DNA of 64,000 nucleotides from Marinicella marina. GTDB taxonomy: Bacteria; Pseudomonadota; Gammaproteobacteria; Xanthomonadales; Marinicellaceae. The position numbers were made by a program, and so were the translations under genes. Shown here in pieces: positions 1-8,406 of this stretch. Position 1 is the stretch's first letter; every line of letters begins with the position of its first letter. Under the pieces are notes generated by a model. The model made no database searches, was not told the DNA's origin, and was given only the letters and a program-made list of their open reading frames with translations. The stretch covers positions 372,001-436,000 of the forward strand of contig NZ_JASJNC010000002.1 in the NCBI RefSeq assembly GCF_030065545.1, read 5' to 3'.

Positions 1-750
1 GAATGTCACCATGAATTGGCTGGCGTGGGTAAAAACTTACAAGACCATTTGGATGTGTGCCTGCTACAAAAATGCACCCAAAAAATCACTTATGACACCG
101 TCAGTGAAGTGGCGTCAGGGCTGAAATACTTTTTGTTCAAAGAAGGCCCGGGTACCTCTAATGTGGCTGAGGCTGGTGGCTTTTGGCAAAGCCCATCGGC
201 CGACGATGACCGTCCTGATTTGCAGTTCCATTTCGTGCCTGCGATGCTGGATGATCATGGCAGAAACCGCCTCAAAGGCAGTGGATATACGCTGCACATG
301 TGTGTGCTGCGGCCACAAAGCCGGGGTGAAATCACCTTGAACTCTGCCGATCCGGCTAAACAACCGCACATCAAGGCCAATTACCTCGATCATCCCAATG
401 ATCTGAAATTAATGATTGAAGGTTTTAAAATCCAACGCAAGATATTTGCTTCGCCAGCGTTTGATCCTTTTCGTGGTGATGAAATTTTCCCTGGCAGTGA
501 CGCGCAGAGTGATGAGGACATTGCTGAATTCATCCGCAATAAATCGGAATCGATTTACCACCCCATAGGCACCTGTAAGATGGGCAATGATGAGATGGCA
601 GTGGTTGATCACAATCTACAGGTTCACGGCCTTGAGGGTTTACGGGTAATTGATGCCTCTGTGATGCCTACTTTGGTCTCGGGTAACACCAATGCACCAA
701 CCATCATGATGGCCGAAAAAATCAGTGACGTCATATTGAATGATGCTTAA
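1..750 (+). CDS. GMC-family FAD-dependent oxidoreductase, C-terminal part
   Basis: The frame is open from the first base, so the 5' end lies outside the window; about 249 residues are seen. The visible part begins inside the conserved GMC motif GVGKNLQDHLDV and runs through the whole C-terminal substrate-binding/catalytic domain. It contains the active-site histidine segment YHPIGTCKMG and the closing motif with SGNTNAPTIMMAEK, both typical of choline/alcohol dehydrogenase-like GMC enzymes. These flavoenzymes oxidise alcohols; the substrate here cannot be read from the sequence. The stop lies 6 bp before the ABC permease gene, so the enzyme is probably co-transcribed with the transporter and may act on an imported compound. 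Family is certain, specificity unknown. Confidence 0.9.
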   Translation, partial: ECHHELAGVGKNLQDHLDVCLLQKCTQKITYDTVSEVASGLKYFLFKEGPGTSNVAEAGGFWQSPSADDDRPDLQFHFVPAMLDDHGRNRLKGSGYTLHMCVLRPQSRGEITLNSADPAKQPHIKANYLDHPNDLKLMIEGFKIQRKIFASPAFDPFRGDEIFPGSDAQSDEDIAEFIRNKSESIYHPIGTCKMGNDEMAVVDHNLQVHGLEGLRVIDASVMPTLVSGNTNAPTIMMAEKISDVILNDA

Positions 751-756
751 ACCCTG

Positions 757-1689
757 ATGCATTCAATGGTGGTCAAAAGACTGCTCATGGCCGTTCCGGT
801 ACTGTGGCTGATTTTGACCATCACTTTTTTTTTACTGCGAGCGGCGCCAGGCGGCCCGTTTGATCAAGAGCGTGAATTAAGTCCTGAAATTGCGGCCTTA
901 ATCAACACCAAATACCAGCTTGACCAACCACTGATCGTGCAATACGGTCAATACTTGGGTAACGTTTTACAAGGTGATTTGGGTCCTTCCTTTCAATACT
1001 CTGATTTCTCGGTGAATGAACTCATTGCCCTTGGTTTACCGGTTTCATTGAAACTGGGGTTTTATGCGCTGCTGTTGGCCTTGTTGTTGGGTGTTATGTT
1101 GGGTATGGTGGCGGCTTTGTATGCCAACAAATGGCCTGATTTGGTGGCCATGATCACAGCGATGATCGGTATCAGTACCCCCAATTTTGTCATTGCGCCG
1201 TTGTTGATCCTTTTGTTGGCTGTGCACCTGCAGTGGTTACCGGTGGGTGGCTGGTCCGGTGGCCAATGGACTTATGTGGTGTTACCGGTGATGACCTTGA
1301 GTTTGCCGTACATTGCGGCCATTGCACGCTTGGTGCGTGGCAGCTTATTGGAGGTGCTTTCACAGCCCTTTGTGCGCACCGCGCGGGCCAAGGGTTTATC
1401 CAGCGCACAGGTGTTATTGAGACACGCCTTGCGGCCTGCGATGTTACCGGTGGTTTCTTATTTGGGCCCGGCGGCTGTCGGTTTAGTGACCGGTTCGGTG
1501 GTGATTGAACAAATTTTCGGCATACCAGGCATGGGCCGCTATTTTGTTCAGGGTGCTTTGAATCGAGATTATACTTTGGTGCTGGGTGTGGTTTTGGTGG
1601 TCGGTTTGTTGATGCTGTTATTTAACCTGATTGTCGACCTGTTGTACCGTTGGATTGATCCACGCATTCAGCAAAAGGGGGCCCATTGA
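757..1689 (+). CDS. Peptide-type ABC transporter permease (OppB/DppB family)
   Basis: Inner-membrane permease of 310 residues. An N-terminal transmembrane segment is followed by a short periplasmic stretch and five further hydrophobic helices. The binding-protein-dependent permease signature is visible near residues 205-225 (RTARAKGLSSAQVLLRHAL), which contacts the ATPase. Together with the next permease it would form the channel for oligopeptides, dipeptides or a similar solute. There is no clear ribosome binding site at this ATG; an ATG three codons in is an alternative start. Its stop overlaps the next gene by one base, which suggests translational coupling. No periplasmic binding protein gene is seen downstream; it may lie upstream of the window. 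Confidence 0.9.
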   Translation: MHSMVVKRLLMAVPVLWLILTITFFLLRAAPGGPFDQERELSPEIAALINTKYQLDQPLIVQYGQYLGNVLQGDLGPSFQYSDFSVNELIALGLPVSLKLGFYALLLALLLGVMLGMVAALYANKWPDLVAMITAMIGISTPNFVIAPLLILLLAVHLQWLPVGGWSGGQWTYVVLPVMTLSLPYIAAIARLVRGSLLEVLSQPFVRTARAKGLSSAQVLLRHALRPAMLPVVSYLGPAAVGLVTGSVVIEQIFGIPGMGRYFVQGALNRDYTLVLGVVLVVGLLMLLFNLIVDLLYRWIDPRIQQKGAH

Positions 1690-2489
1690 TGAAATTCAAA
1701 TTGGGTCTGGTGCTGTTATTGGTGATTGTGTTGGTGGTATTGGTGGGTCCGCTGTTCTCCTCGTTTGATGCAGAGACCATCCACTGGGATGACATGGCGA
1801 TTCCACCTGATGCCACTTACTGGATGGGCACCGATGTGATGGGGCGTGACCTGTTTATCCGCACCTTACAAGGTGGCCAAGTGTCCTTAATGGTGGGCTT
1901 GGTGGCGACCTTGGTCAGCGTCATCATAGGGGTCTGTTATGGCATGGTGGCTGGTTTTTTTGGTGGTCGCGTGGATGCGGTGATGATGCGATTGGTCGAT
2001 GTGCTTTATGCGCTGCCTTTTTTGTTTTTGGTGATCTTGTTGATGGTGTTCTTTGGCCAGTATTTGTGGTTGTTGTTTGTGGCCATTGGTTGTTATTTGT
2101 GGTTGGATATGGCGCGCATTGTGCGCGGCCAAACCATGATGTTAAAAACCCAAACTTTTGTTGAGGCCTCACAGGCTTTGGGGCAGTCAGATAAAACCAT
2201 ACTGTTCTCACACATCCTGCCTAACCTCAAAGGCGTGGTGGTGGTTTACGCCACCTTGTTGGTGCCACAGGTGATCATGATTGAATCGTTCTTAAGTTTT
2301 CTGGGTTTGGGTGTGCAGGAACCCATGACCTCTTGGGGCGCGCTGGTTAATGAGGGCGCCAGTAACATGGACATGGCGAGTTGGTCACTGTTATTTCCGG
2401 CTTTATTTTTGGCGCTGACACTGATAGGATTCAACTTGGTGGGGGATGGTCTGCGCGATCGTTGGGACCCTGCCCTAAACAAACAATAA
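1689..2489 (+). CDS. Peptide-type ABC transporter permease (OppC/DppC family)
   Basis: Second inner-membrane permease, 266 residues. An N-terminal hydrophobic helix is followed by the OppC-type motif WMGTDVMGRDLFIR, and then the permease domain with its ATPase-coupling loop near residues 150-170 (FVEASQALGQSDKTILFSHI). It pairs with the upstream OppB-type protein. I chose the ATG that overlaps the upstream stop as TGATG; a TTG one codon earlier is less likely. The ATPase gene follows after 4 bp. Substrate is not evident. A nickel or opine transporter of the same superfamily cannot be ruled out. Confidence 0.9.
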   Translation: MKFKLGLVLLLVIVLVVLVGPLFSSFDAETIHWDDMAIPPDATYWMGTDVMGRDLFIRTLQGGQVSLMVGLVATLVSVIIGVCYGMVAGFFGGRVDAVMMRLVDVLYALPFLFLVILLMVFFGQYLWLLFVAIGCYLWLDMARIVRGQTMMLKTQTFVEASQALGQSDKTILFSHILPNLKGVVVVYATLLVPQVIMIESFLSFLGLGVQEPMTSWGALVNEGASNMDMASWSLLFPALFLALTLIGFNLVGDGLRDRWDPALNKQ

Positions 2490-2493
2490 TAAC

Positions 2494-4206
2494 ATGACAA
2501 ACCAAACACCTTTGCTGAACATCAAGAACCTCAGTGTCGCATTCCATACCGAACATGGCAAGGTTATGGCCGTGGATGATTTGAGCTTTCAAATTGGCGC
2601 TGGACAGACCATGGGTCTGGTGGGCGAGAGTGGTTCAGGCAAGTCAGTCACAGCGCTGTCAGTGCTGGGTTTGGTGCCACAACCGCCCGGTCAAATCACC
2701 GCAGGCCAAATCGAATTCCATGGCACTGACCTACTGAGTTTGCCAGACAAACAATTACGCAAGATTCGCGGTAATGACATATCCATGGTGTTCCAAGAGC
2801 CAATGACTTCGCTTAATCCAGTGTTTCGTGTGGGTTACCAAATCGCTGAGGTGTTGCGACTGCACCAAAAACTCAGCCGCCAACAAGCCAAAGCCAGAAC
2901 CATTGAGTTGATGGATTGGGTTGGCATCCCAGAGCCCCAACGTCGCTACAAATCCTATCCGCATGAAATGTCAGGTGGCCAAAAACAACGGGTGATGATC
3001 GCCATGGCGATTGCTTGTGAGCCGCAGTTGTTGATATGTGATGAGCCGACCACGGCATTGGATGTGACCATCCAGCGACAGGTTTTGGAGTTACTCAAAA
3101 ATCTACAAAAAGAGCTCGATATGAGCATGTTATTCATCACCCATGATTTAGGCGTGATTGCTGATTTGGCTGATGAAGTGGTGGTGATGTACCAGGCTAA
3201 AAAAGTAGAGCAGGCCAGTACCCGACAGATTTTCAATGCACCACAACACCCTTACACCAAAGGCTTGTTGGCCTGTCGTCCGAAGCTTCATGATAATCCG
3301 CAGCGTTTACTGACAGTGGCTGATTTTATGGATGCGACTGGTCAGGAGCTCACTCCTGATAAATCAGTACTAGCGTCACAACAAAAAACAGATAAGTCAA
3401 CTCAAAAAACATTACTTGAAGTGAAAAATCTGAAAACTTACTTTCCGCTTAAGTCAGGTTTCTTTGGCCGAGTCACCTCACAGGTAAAAGCCGTGGATGA
3501 TGTCAGCTTCACTGTGAGAAAAGGTGAGACTTTGGGTTTGGTTGGTGAGTCGGGCTGTGGTAAAACCACTTTAGGCCGTACCATCCTGAAACTACAGGCG
3601 GCCACTGCCGGTGAAGTGTTTTACGATGGCATCGATGTGTTTAAACAAAGCCCACAAGATTTAAGGCGTTTGCGTTCAAAGATGCAAATCATTTTCCAAG
3701 ATCCTTATGCCTCATTGAACCCACGCATGACTGTGGGCCAAACCCTGATGGAACCACTGCAGTTGCATCAGTCACAAAACAGCAAAGCACAGAACTTGCA
3801 GCGCGCGGCTGAATTGATGGCTATGGTTGGCATGAACCCAGATCAGCTCAACCGCTTTCCACATGAATTCTCTGGCGGCCAAAGACAACGCATCTCAATC
3901 GCGCGCGCTTTGGCCGTTGAACCTGAATTCATTATTTGTGATGAATCTGTATCTGCTTTGGATGTTTCGGTACAAGCACAGGTGTTGAACCTGCTGTTAG
4001 ACCTGCAAGACCAAATGGACCTGACCTATATCTTTATCTCACATGATTTATCGGTGATTAATTTCATTGCCGATCGAGTGGGGGTGATGAACCAAGGTAA
4101 GTTGGTTGAACTCAATACGGCCGAGGCAATTTATCGCAATCCTCAGAATGAATACACCAAGAAACTGCTGGCAGCGATTCCGGATGGGTTGCCTAAAGCC
4201 AAATGA
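2494..4206 (+). CDS. Double ABC ATPase for peptide-type importer (DppD-DppF fusion, YejF/GsiA-like)
   Basis: Cytoplasmic ATPase of 570 residues containing two complete nucleotide-binding domains in tandem. Domain 1 (about residues 7-265) has Walker A GESGSGKS, signature MSGGQKQR and Walker [13 protein letters not shown]. Domain 2 (about 305-560) has [17 protein letters not shown] and [12 protein letters not shown]. In many bacteria these are separate D and F subunits; the fused form is known from YejF and GsiA. The second Walker B segment carries Ser where Pro is usual, but the catalytic Glu is kept. An oligopeptide/dipeptide transporter C-terminal extension is visible after domain 1 ([12 protein letters not shown]). 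It would energise the two permeases encoded directly upstream. Confidence 0.93.
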   Translation: MTNQTPLLNIKNLSVAFHTEHGKVMAVDDLSFQIGAGQTMGLVGESGSGKSVTALSVLGLVPQPPGQITAGQIEFHGTDLLSLPDKQLRKIRGNDISMVFQEPMTSLNPVFRVGYQIAEVLRLHQKLSRQQAKARTIELMDWVGIPEPQRRYKSYPHEMSGGQKQRVMIAMAIACEPQLLICDEPTTALDVTIQRQVLELLKNLQKELDMSMLFITHDLGVIADLADEVVVMYQAKKVEQASTRQIFNAPQHPYTKGLLACRPKLHDNPQRLLTVADFMDATGQELTPDKSVLASQQKTDKSTQKTLLEVKNLKTYFPLKSGFFGRVTSQVKAVDDVSFTVRKGETLGLVGESGCGKTTLGRTILKLQAATAGEVFYDGIDVFKQSPQDLRRLRSKMQIIFQDPYASLNPRMTVGQTLMEPLQLHQSQNSKAQNLQRAAELMAMVGMNPDQLNRFPHEFSGGQRQRISIARALAVEPEFIICDESVSALDVSVQAQVLNLLLDLQDQMDLTYIFISHDLSVINFIADRVGVMNQGKLVELNTAEAIYRNPQNEYTKKLLAAIPDGLPKAK

Positions 4207-4236
4207 TTAAATGTCATGTTTGGACCAACCAATTAG

Positions 4237-4746
4237 ATGTTTTCAAAACTGATTAAACCCAAAGAAAGCTTTCAATCCAGCTACATCACTTACATCGAAG
4301 AGTTGGGTGACGAAGAACGCTATCCGTTCCCTTTGGATTTCGATCACAGTGACTTCGGAGCCATGCTGGATAAAATCAATGATTTTGAACAGGGCAGAAA
4401 TTTACCTGAAGGTTATGTTGCCAGTTCAACCTATTGGCTCATTGAGGATGATGAACTCATTGGTGTATCGAACCTGCGTCATGAACTGAATGAGTCATTA
4501 AAGACGGCTGGCGGTCATATTGGCCTGGGCATCAGGCCCAGTTATCGTGGCCAAGGCTTAAGCATTCAACTGCTGAACTTGACACTGGAGAAAGCCAAGA
4601 AAAAAGGCATCAACCCTGCCCACATACATTGTTACAAAGACAACACCGCTTCGGCTCGCATGATCCGGGCTTGTGGTGGAGAGTTGGATTCAGAGCTTGA
4701 TGAGGGTGGTGTGTTGGTGCAGCGTTATTTGGTTGATTTGTCATAA
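4237..4746 (+). CDS. GNAT-family N-acetyltransferase
   Basis: A 169-residue protein with a GNAT fold. The acetyl-CoA-binding motif A is seen near residues 100-115 (IRPSYRGQGLSIQLL, with the R/Q-x-x-G-x-G/A pattern), and motif B near 130-145 (CYKDNTASARMIRACGGE) is typical of RimJ/RimL- or streptothricin-acetyltransferase-like members. Substrate unknown. It is separated from the ABC operon by 30 bp and may belong to that transcript. The arginine promoter and leader begin within 30 bp of its stop, so there is no room for a distinct strong terminator between them. Confidence 0.85.
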   Translation: MFSKLIKPKESFQSSYITYIEELGDEERYPFPLDFDHSDFGAMLDKINDFEQGRNLPEGYVASSTYWLIEDDELIGVSNLRHELNESLKTAGGHIGLGIRPSYRGQGLSIQLLNLTLEKAKKKGINPAHIHCYKDNTASARMIRACGGELDSELDEGGVLVQRYLVDLS

Positions 4747-4773
4747 AATTTTTGCCGCATACAAAAAAAGTAT

Positions 4774-4803
4774 TTGCGCATGTTTAAAAAAGCGTGTTAC
4801 ATT
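4774..4803 (+). promoter_or_regulatory. Candidate promoter of the arginine operon
   Basis: A TTGCGC hexamer (4774-4779) and TACATT (4798-4803) are separated by 18 bp. This would start transcription near 4810, roughly 20 nt before the leader-peptide ATG. The match to sigma-70 consensus is moderate, but the position fits an attenuator whose leader ORF begins at 4829. No other hexamer pair in the 80 bp gap fits as well. Confidence 0.4.
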
Positions 4804-4828
4804 ACAATCAAATCACATAAAAAATAAG

Positions 4829-4939
4829 ATGAAAAATAACAGCAACAACCTATTTTTAAATAACAGCTCATTGCCAAGCAGCAATGCTGTGGTTGTTCGT
4901 CGTCGCCGTCCGTTAAGACAAATGGAGCTCTTTGGTTAG
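4829..4939 (+). CDS. Arginine operon leader peptide (36 codons, Arg-rich)
   Basis: A short ORF between the GNAT gene and argF'. It encodes 36 residues: an Asn/Ser-rich first half, then VVVRRRRPLRQMELFG and a TAG stop. Codons 24-27 (4898-4909) are four consecutive Arg codons (CGT CGT CGC CGT) and codon 30 is a fifth, the rarer AGA. A run of codons for the end product just upstream of a terminator is the hallmark of ribosome-mediated attenuation, as in trp, his, leu and ilv leaders. The ribosome binding site is weak. The last codons (GAG CTC TTT GGT) double as the antiterminator strand. The frame is open further upstream, but this ATG fits the predicted transcript start. Confidence 0.8.
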   Translation: MKNNSNNLFLNNSSLPSSNAVVVRRRRPLRQMELFG

Positions 4940-4986
4940 GCGTGTGATTTAGTAAAAAACTAATTTTAAAAACCCGGCCAAAGAGC
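4927..4986 (+). promoter_or_regulatory. Antiterminator pairing of the arginine attenuator
   Basis: Bases 4927-4935 (GCTCTTTGG), the end of the leader ORF, are the exact reverse complement of 4978-4986 (CCAAAGAGC). Two G-U pairs extend this to 4937/4976, giving 11 consecutive pairs. The 3' partner covers the end of the ascending arm, the loop and the first bases of the descending arm of the terminator hairpin, so the two structures exclude each other. A ribosome stalled at the Arg codons would leave 4927-4937 free and allow antitermination. One that reaches the stop at 4937-4939 would mask it and allow termination. A small AT-rich hairpin (4949-4963) lies in the enclosed loop. The complementarity is seen; the mechanism is inferred. 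Confidence 0.75.
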
Positions 4987-4997
4987 CGGGTTTTTTT
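4971..4997 (+). terminator. Intrinsic terminator (attenuator) before argF'
   Basis: Arms AACCCGGC (4971-4978) and GCCGGGTT (4985-4992) enclose a six-base loop, and a run of seven T follows (4991-4997). Extra A-T pairs are possible at the base. It lies 31 bp after the leader stop codon and about 50 bp before the argF' start, so it would cut off the whole arginine operon unless the antiterminator forms. Confidence 0.85.
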
Positions 4998-5046
4998 ATA
5001 CCCGGGGATTTTGGCTTTATTGAAATGTCGCAAGACAGGAAAAGAC

Positions 5047-6078
5047 ATGATAAAGCATTTTTTAACCACCGAAGATTGGAGCCAACAAGATTTGCATGAA
5101 ATCTTGGATGTGGCTGGCTACCTCAAACAGCATCCGTTACAAAACCACCTGCAAGGTAAGTCCATTGCTTTGTTGTTCCTTAACCCATCCATGCGCACCC
5201 GCACCTCATTTGAACTGGGCATGCAACAACTCGGCGGCATGGCCATCGTGTTACAACCGGGAAAAGACGCTTGGGGCATTGAATTTGAACCCCATCAGAT
5301 TATGGACGGTGATGCTGAGGAACACATCATTGAGGTGGCTGGGGTGCTTTCATCCTATGTCGATATGATTGGTATCCGCGCCTTTCCAGCGTTTCAAGAT
5401 TGGTCATTTGACCGCCAAGACCAAACCATCAAGGCTTTGGCAGCGCATGCATCAGTTCCGGTGATCAACATGGAAACCATCGTTCATCCCTGCCAAGAGT
5501 TGGCTTTGATGATGACCATTAAAAATCACCTCAAAACACCCAAGAAAAAGAAATTTCTACTGACTTGGACATATCACCCGAAACCACTGAACACGGCAGT
5601 GGCCAACTCTGGCTTGTTGATCAGCAGCAAATTTGGCATGGATGTGACGCTGCTGTGTCCCAACGAACATTACTTGCTTGATCAGCGCTATTTGGCTGCT
5701 GCCCATGCGCAGTGTCAAGCCCACGGTGCAAAGTTTGAAGTCACCCATGACATTGAACAAGCCTATGCCGGTGCCGACTTTGTTTATGCCAAGAGCTGGG
5801 GTGCTTTGCCTTTTTATGGTGATCCTGCGGCTGAATTTAAACAACGCAAAGCCTACCAGCACTTCATTGTTGATGGTCAAAAGATGGCCCTGACCAACCA
5901 TGCCAAATTCAGTCATTGTTTACCGTTGCGCCGTAATGTCAAAGCCACTGATGAAGTGATGGATGCTGATTACTGTGTGGCCTTGGAAGAGGCTGAAAAC
6001 CGCTTGCACGTGCAAAAAGCCATGATGCTCAATTTGATGAACCAAGACGTGATGAATCTAACATCACAAAATAATTAA
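5047..6078 (+). CDS. argF': N-acetylornithine carbamoyltransferase
   Basis: Transfers the carbamoyl group of carbamoyl phosphate to N-acetyl-L-ornithine, giving N-acetyl-L-citrulline; cytoplasmic arginine biosynthesis. It has 343 residues, close to the Xanthomonas enzyme. The carbamoyl-phosphate motif SMRTRTSFELG, then GVRAFP-like, INMETIVHPCQEL and HCLP motifs are present. The TWTYHPKPLNTAVANS segment, instead of the DGxNNV segment of ordinary ornithine carbamoyltransferases, marks the acetylornithine type. Lys 299 in RRNVKATD corresponds to the lysine that is carboxylated in the Xanthomonas enzyme. I start at this ATG, preceded by AGGAAAAG, rather than at an in-frame TTG at 5011 that falls right behind the terminator. 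First structural gene of the attenuator-controlled operon. Confidence 0.93.
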   Translation: MIKHFLTTEDWSQQDLHEILDVAGYLKQHPLQNHLQGKSIALLFLNPSMRTRTSFELGMQQLGGMAIVLQPGKDAWGIEFEPHQIMDGDAEEHIIEVAGVLSSYVDMIGIRAFPAFQDWSFDRQDQTIKALAAHASVPVINMETIVHPCQELALMMTIKNHLKTPKKKKFLLTWTYHPKPLNTAVANSGLLISSKFGMDVTLLCPNEHYLLDQRYLAAAHAQCQAHGAKFEVTHDIEQAYAGADFVYAKSWGALPFYGDPAAEFKQRKAYQHFIVDGQKMALTNHAKFSHCLPLRRNVKATDEVMDADYCVALEEAENRLHVQKAMMLNLMNQDVMNLTSQNN

Positions 6079-6088
6079 GGAATTTACC

Positions 6089-7291
6089 ATGAAAAATAAA
6101 ACCATAGTTTTGGCATTCTCAGGTGGACTAGACACCAGTTTCTGCCTGTACCAATTGGCCCAAGATGGCCACCAAGTTCATACCGTATTTGTCAACGCCG
6201 GTGGTGTGTCGCCTGAGGAAGTGGCAAATATCGAACAACGTGCCAATGAATTGGGCGCGCACCAACACCACAGCATCAACGCCCAACAAGCCATATGGGA
6301 AGAATTTGTCAAACCATTGATTTACTCAAAAGCCAAGATGCGTGGCGAATACCCCTTGTTGTGTTCGGATCGCTATGTCATCGTCAAGTTATGTTTACAG
6401 CTGTGTGATGAATTGAACACCCCGTATTTTGCCCACGGTTGTACCGCCATGGGCAACGACCAGTTCCGTTTTGATCAGACTGTGCACTCATTGGGTGACT
6501 ACCAGGTGATTGCCCCAATCAGAGAATTACAATCTGAAGTCGATGGCAACATCCGTGACTATGAACTGGCAGCGCTTAATAAAGCCGGTTTTGAAATGTC
6601 ATCTCAGCATCAAAAATACTCAATCAATGAAAACATGCTGGGTGTGACCATTTCAGGCAGTGAAATTGATCAGTTTCAAGCGCCCACTGATGACAGTTTG
6701 TGTTGGGTCAAAAACAAAGACCAATGGCCTGATAAACCGCTGCAATTACAATTGGGTTTCACCGCCGGTGTTGCCACCCACCTTAATGGCAGCCCCATCA
6801 ATGGGCCTGACTTATTACAGCAGTTAAACCACCAGCTGGCGGCCTATGGCATTGGTAGGCACATCTACACCGGCGATGTCAGTATTGGCTTGAAAGGCCG
6901 CATCGTGTTTGAGTGTCCGGGCATTGACGGTTTGATGCAAGCCCACAAAGCACTGGAGGATTTGGTGAACTCGAAATTACAGAATCAATTCAGGGCACAA
7001 ATGGCCGAACGCTGGGCAGAATTGGTCTATCAAGGCTTTTTCTATGAGCCGCACAAAACTGATTTAGAGGCCTACCTGGCCAGTTCACAATCGCACGTCA
7101 CAGGCACCGTCACCTTGGCCACTTCAGGTGGTTCATTATTGGCCACTGCAGTTGAGTCACCTTACATCATTCAATCCCCTGAATCGGTTTATGCCCAATC
7201 CTGCGATTGGTCACCCGCTGAAGCTTTGGGCTTCATTAAACTCACCGGTCAAAACGCGACCTTGGTCAACCAAATCAGGAGGGCATCATGA
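6089..7291 (+). CDS. argG: Argininosuccinate synthase
   Basis: Joins citrulline and aspartate with ATP to form argininosuccinate. The 400-residue protein opens with the PP-loop AFSGGLDTSFCL, which binds ATP. Further conserved stretches are AHGCTAMGNDQFRFD, YSINENMLG, and a C-terminal half carrying the expected citrulline/aspartate-binding region (GRHIYTGDVSIGLKGR). A ribosome binding site AAGGA lies 7 bp upstream. It follows argF' by 10 bp and overlaps the deacetylase gene as ATGA. In this pathway its citrulline substrate comes from deacetylation of N-acetylcitrulline by the product of the next gene. Confidence 0.95.
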   Translation: MKNKTIVLAFSGGLDTSFCLYQLAQDGHQVHTVFVNAGGVSPEEVANIEQRANELGAHQHHSINAQQAIWEEFVKPLIYSKAKMRGEYPLLCSDRYVIVKLCLQLCDELNTPYFAHGCTAMGNDQFRFDQTVHSLGDYQVIAPIRELQSEVDGNIRDYELAALNKAGFEMSSQHQKYSINENMLGVTISGSEIDQFQAPTDDSLCWVKNKDQWPDKPLQLQLGFTAGVATHLNGSPINGPDLLQQLNHQLAAYGIGRHIYTGDVSIGLKGRIVFECPGIDGLMQAHKALEDLVNSKLQNQFRAQMAERWAELVYQGFFYEPHKTDLEAYLASSQSHVTGTVTLATSGGSLLATAVESPYIIQSPESVYAQSCDWSPAEALGFIKLTGQNATLVNQIRRAS

Positions 7292-8406
7292 AACAGGCAA
7301 CAAAGACAAAGTCAACAGCTGCGCTGCAGGATTCGACCATGGCAGCGATCAAAAAGCACCTGAAATTCTTGGTCGGTCAAGACACGTGTAACCCACCAAG
7401 AAAAATTAAACATTCAGATGTCTTGTTTGTTGAGCTGGAAAGATTTTTTAAAGCATGTGGGTTCACCGTCACCTTGGCCGATTTTACTGATGGCCATGTG
7501 GTGTTTTATGCCTTGAGGGGAACGCCGAATGTGCTGTTCAATGTGCATTTGGATACCGTGCCAGTCAGTGAAGGTTGGCAGCATGATCCGTTTGAATTAA
7601 CCGAGGTTGATGAGCGTTTTTATGGGCGTGGTGTCTGTGACATCAAAGGTGGCGCGGCTTGCTTGATGGCCTTGGCGGAAGCCTGTGATAACGACATGGC
7701 GGTGTTGTTTACTACTGATGAAGAAGGTGCTAATAATTGTTGTGTCAGTGAGTTTATCAATGGTTATGACATCTCTATATTCGACCAAGTCGTGGTGGCT
7801 GAGCCTACACAGTGTCTGGCGGTACTGGAACACCGCGGTTATGTGTCGGTGCATGGAGACTTTACTGGACTCAGTGGCCATTCCTCATCGGTCAAAGCTT
7901 TGGTGGGAAATGCCATTCATCAGGCCAATGCTTGGTTGAACCATGCCATGACTTATGCCGTCAGCAAGCAGTCCGCAGCTAACCCAGCAGGTATTTGTTT
8001 TAATCTGGGCTACATCAAAGGCGGCGAGAAAAATAACATGATTGCTGAACAGTGCCAGTTGGGCTTCAGTGTCAGGGTGCCTGCAGGGCAGTCTTCGGCT
8101 GATGCCTTTGAAACATTGATTCACTTGGCGGGTGATTCGGGTGATTGGCATTGTTCCATGCTGGCACCTGCTTTACCAGAAGACCTGAGTGTCAAACAAG
8201 AAGCTGCGTTGTTTTGTCAAAAGCATGGTTTAAGCATCAGTAAGCCAGTGGATTTTTGGACCGAAGCGGCTTTATTTTCCCAAGCAGGTTTGCCCGCATT
8301 GGTCTTGGGTCCAGGTAATATTGAACAGGCTCATACCGTCGATGAGTGGGTGGCCAAAGAACAATTAATGACCTGTTATAAAATCTATAGTGAGGTGCTG
8401 GGGTGA
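7288..8406 (+). CDS. argE: N-acetylcitrulline/acetylornithine deacetylase (M20 family)
   Basis: Zinc-dependent amidohydrolase of 372 residues. Metal and catalytic motifs are present in order: NVHLDTVP, GRGVCDIKGG and TTDEEGANN, followed by the M20 dimerisation domain containing HSSSVKALVGNAI and a late metal-ligand region. In bacteria with acetylornithine carbamoyltransferase, the related enzyme removes acetate from N-acetylcitrulline to give citrulline. Its place between argG and the kinase gene supports that role here, though the residues alone do not separate it from a classical ArgE. It overlaps argG by 4 bp and the next gene by up to 4 bp. Confidence 0.88.
   Translation: MKQATKTKSTAALQDSTMAAIKKHLKFLVGQDTCNPPRKIKHSDVLFVELERFFKACGFTVTLADFTDGHVVFYALRGTPNVLFNVHLDTVPVSEGWQHDPFELTEVDERFYGRGVCDIKGGAACLMALAEACDNDMAVLFTTDEEGANNCCVSEFINGYDISIFDQVVVAEPTQCLAVLEHRGYVSVHGDFTGLSGHSSSVKALVGNAIHQANAWLNHAMTYAVSKQSAANPAGICFNLGYIKGGEKNNMIAEQCQLGFSVRVPAGQSSADAFETLIHLAGDSGDWHCSMLAPALPEDLSVKQEAALFCQKHGLSISKPVDFWTEAALFSQAGLPALVLGPGNIEQAHTVDEWVAKEQLMTCYKIYSEVLG

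Noticed and set aside
4673-4939. An 88-codon open frame covering the end of the GNAT gene and the leader peptide
   Set aside because: Its first half overlaps the GNAT coding region in another frame. The predicted transcript begins near 4810, so only the last 36 codons from the ATG at 4829 are supported as a leader peptide.
4985-5005. Alternative hairpin CCGGG/CCCGG downstream of the terminator
   Set aside because: It uses only the descending arm plus bases after the T run, would be formed after the termination decision, and is short. The upstream pairing at 4927-4937 is longer and better placed.
5011-5046. TTG at 5011 as the argF' start
   Set aside because: It lacks a proper ribosome binding site, while the ATG at 5047 has AGGAAAAG in front and begins like the family.
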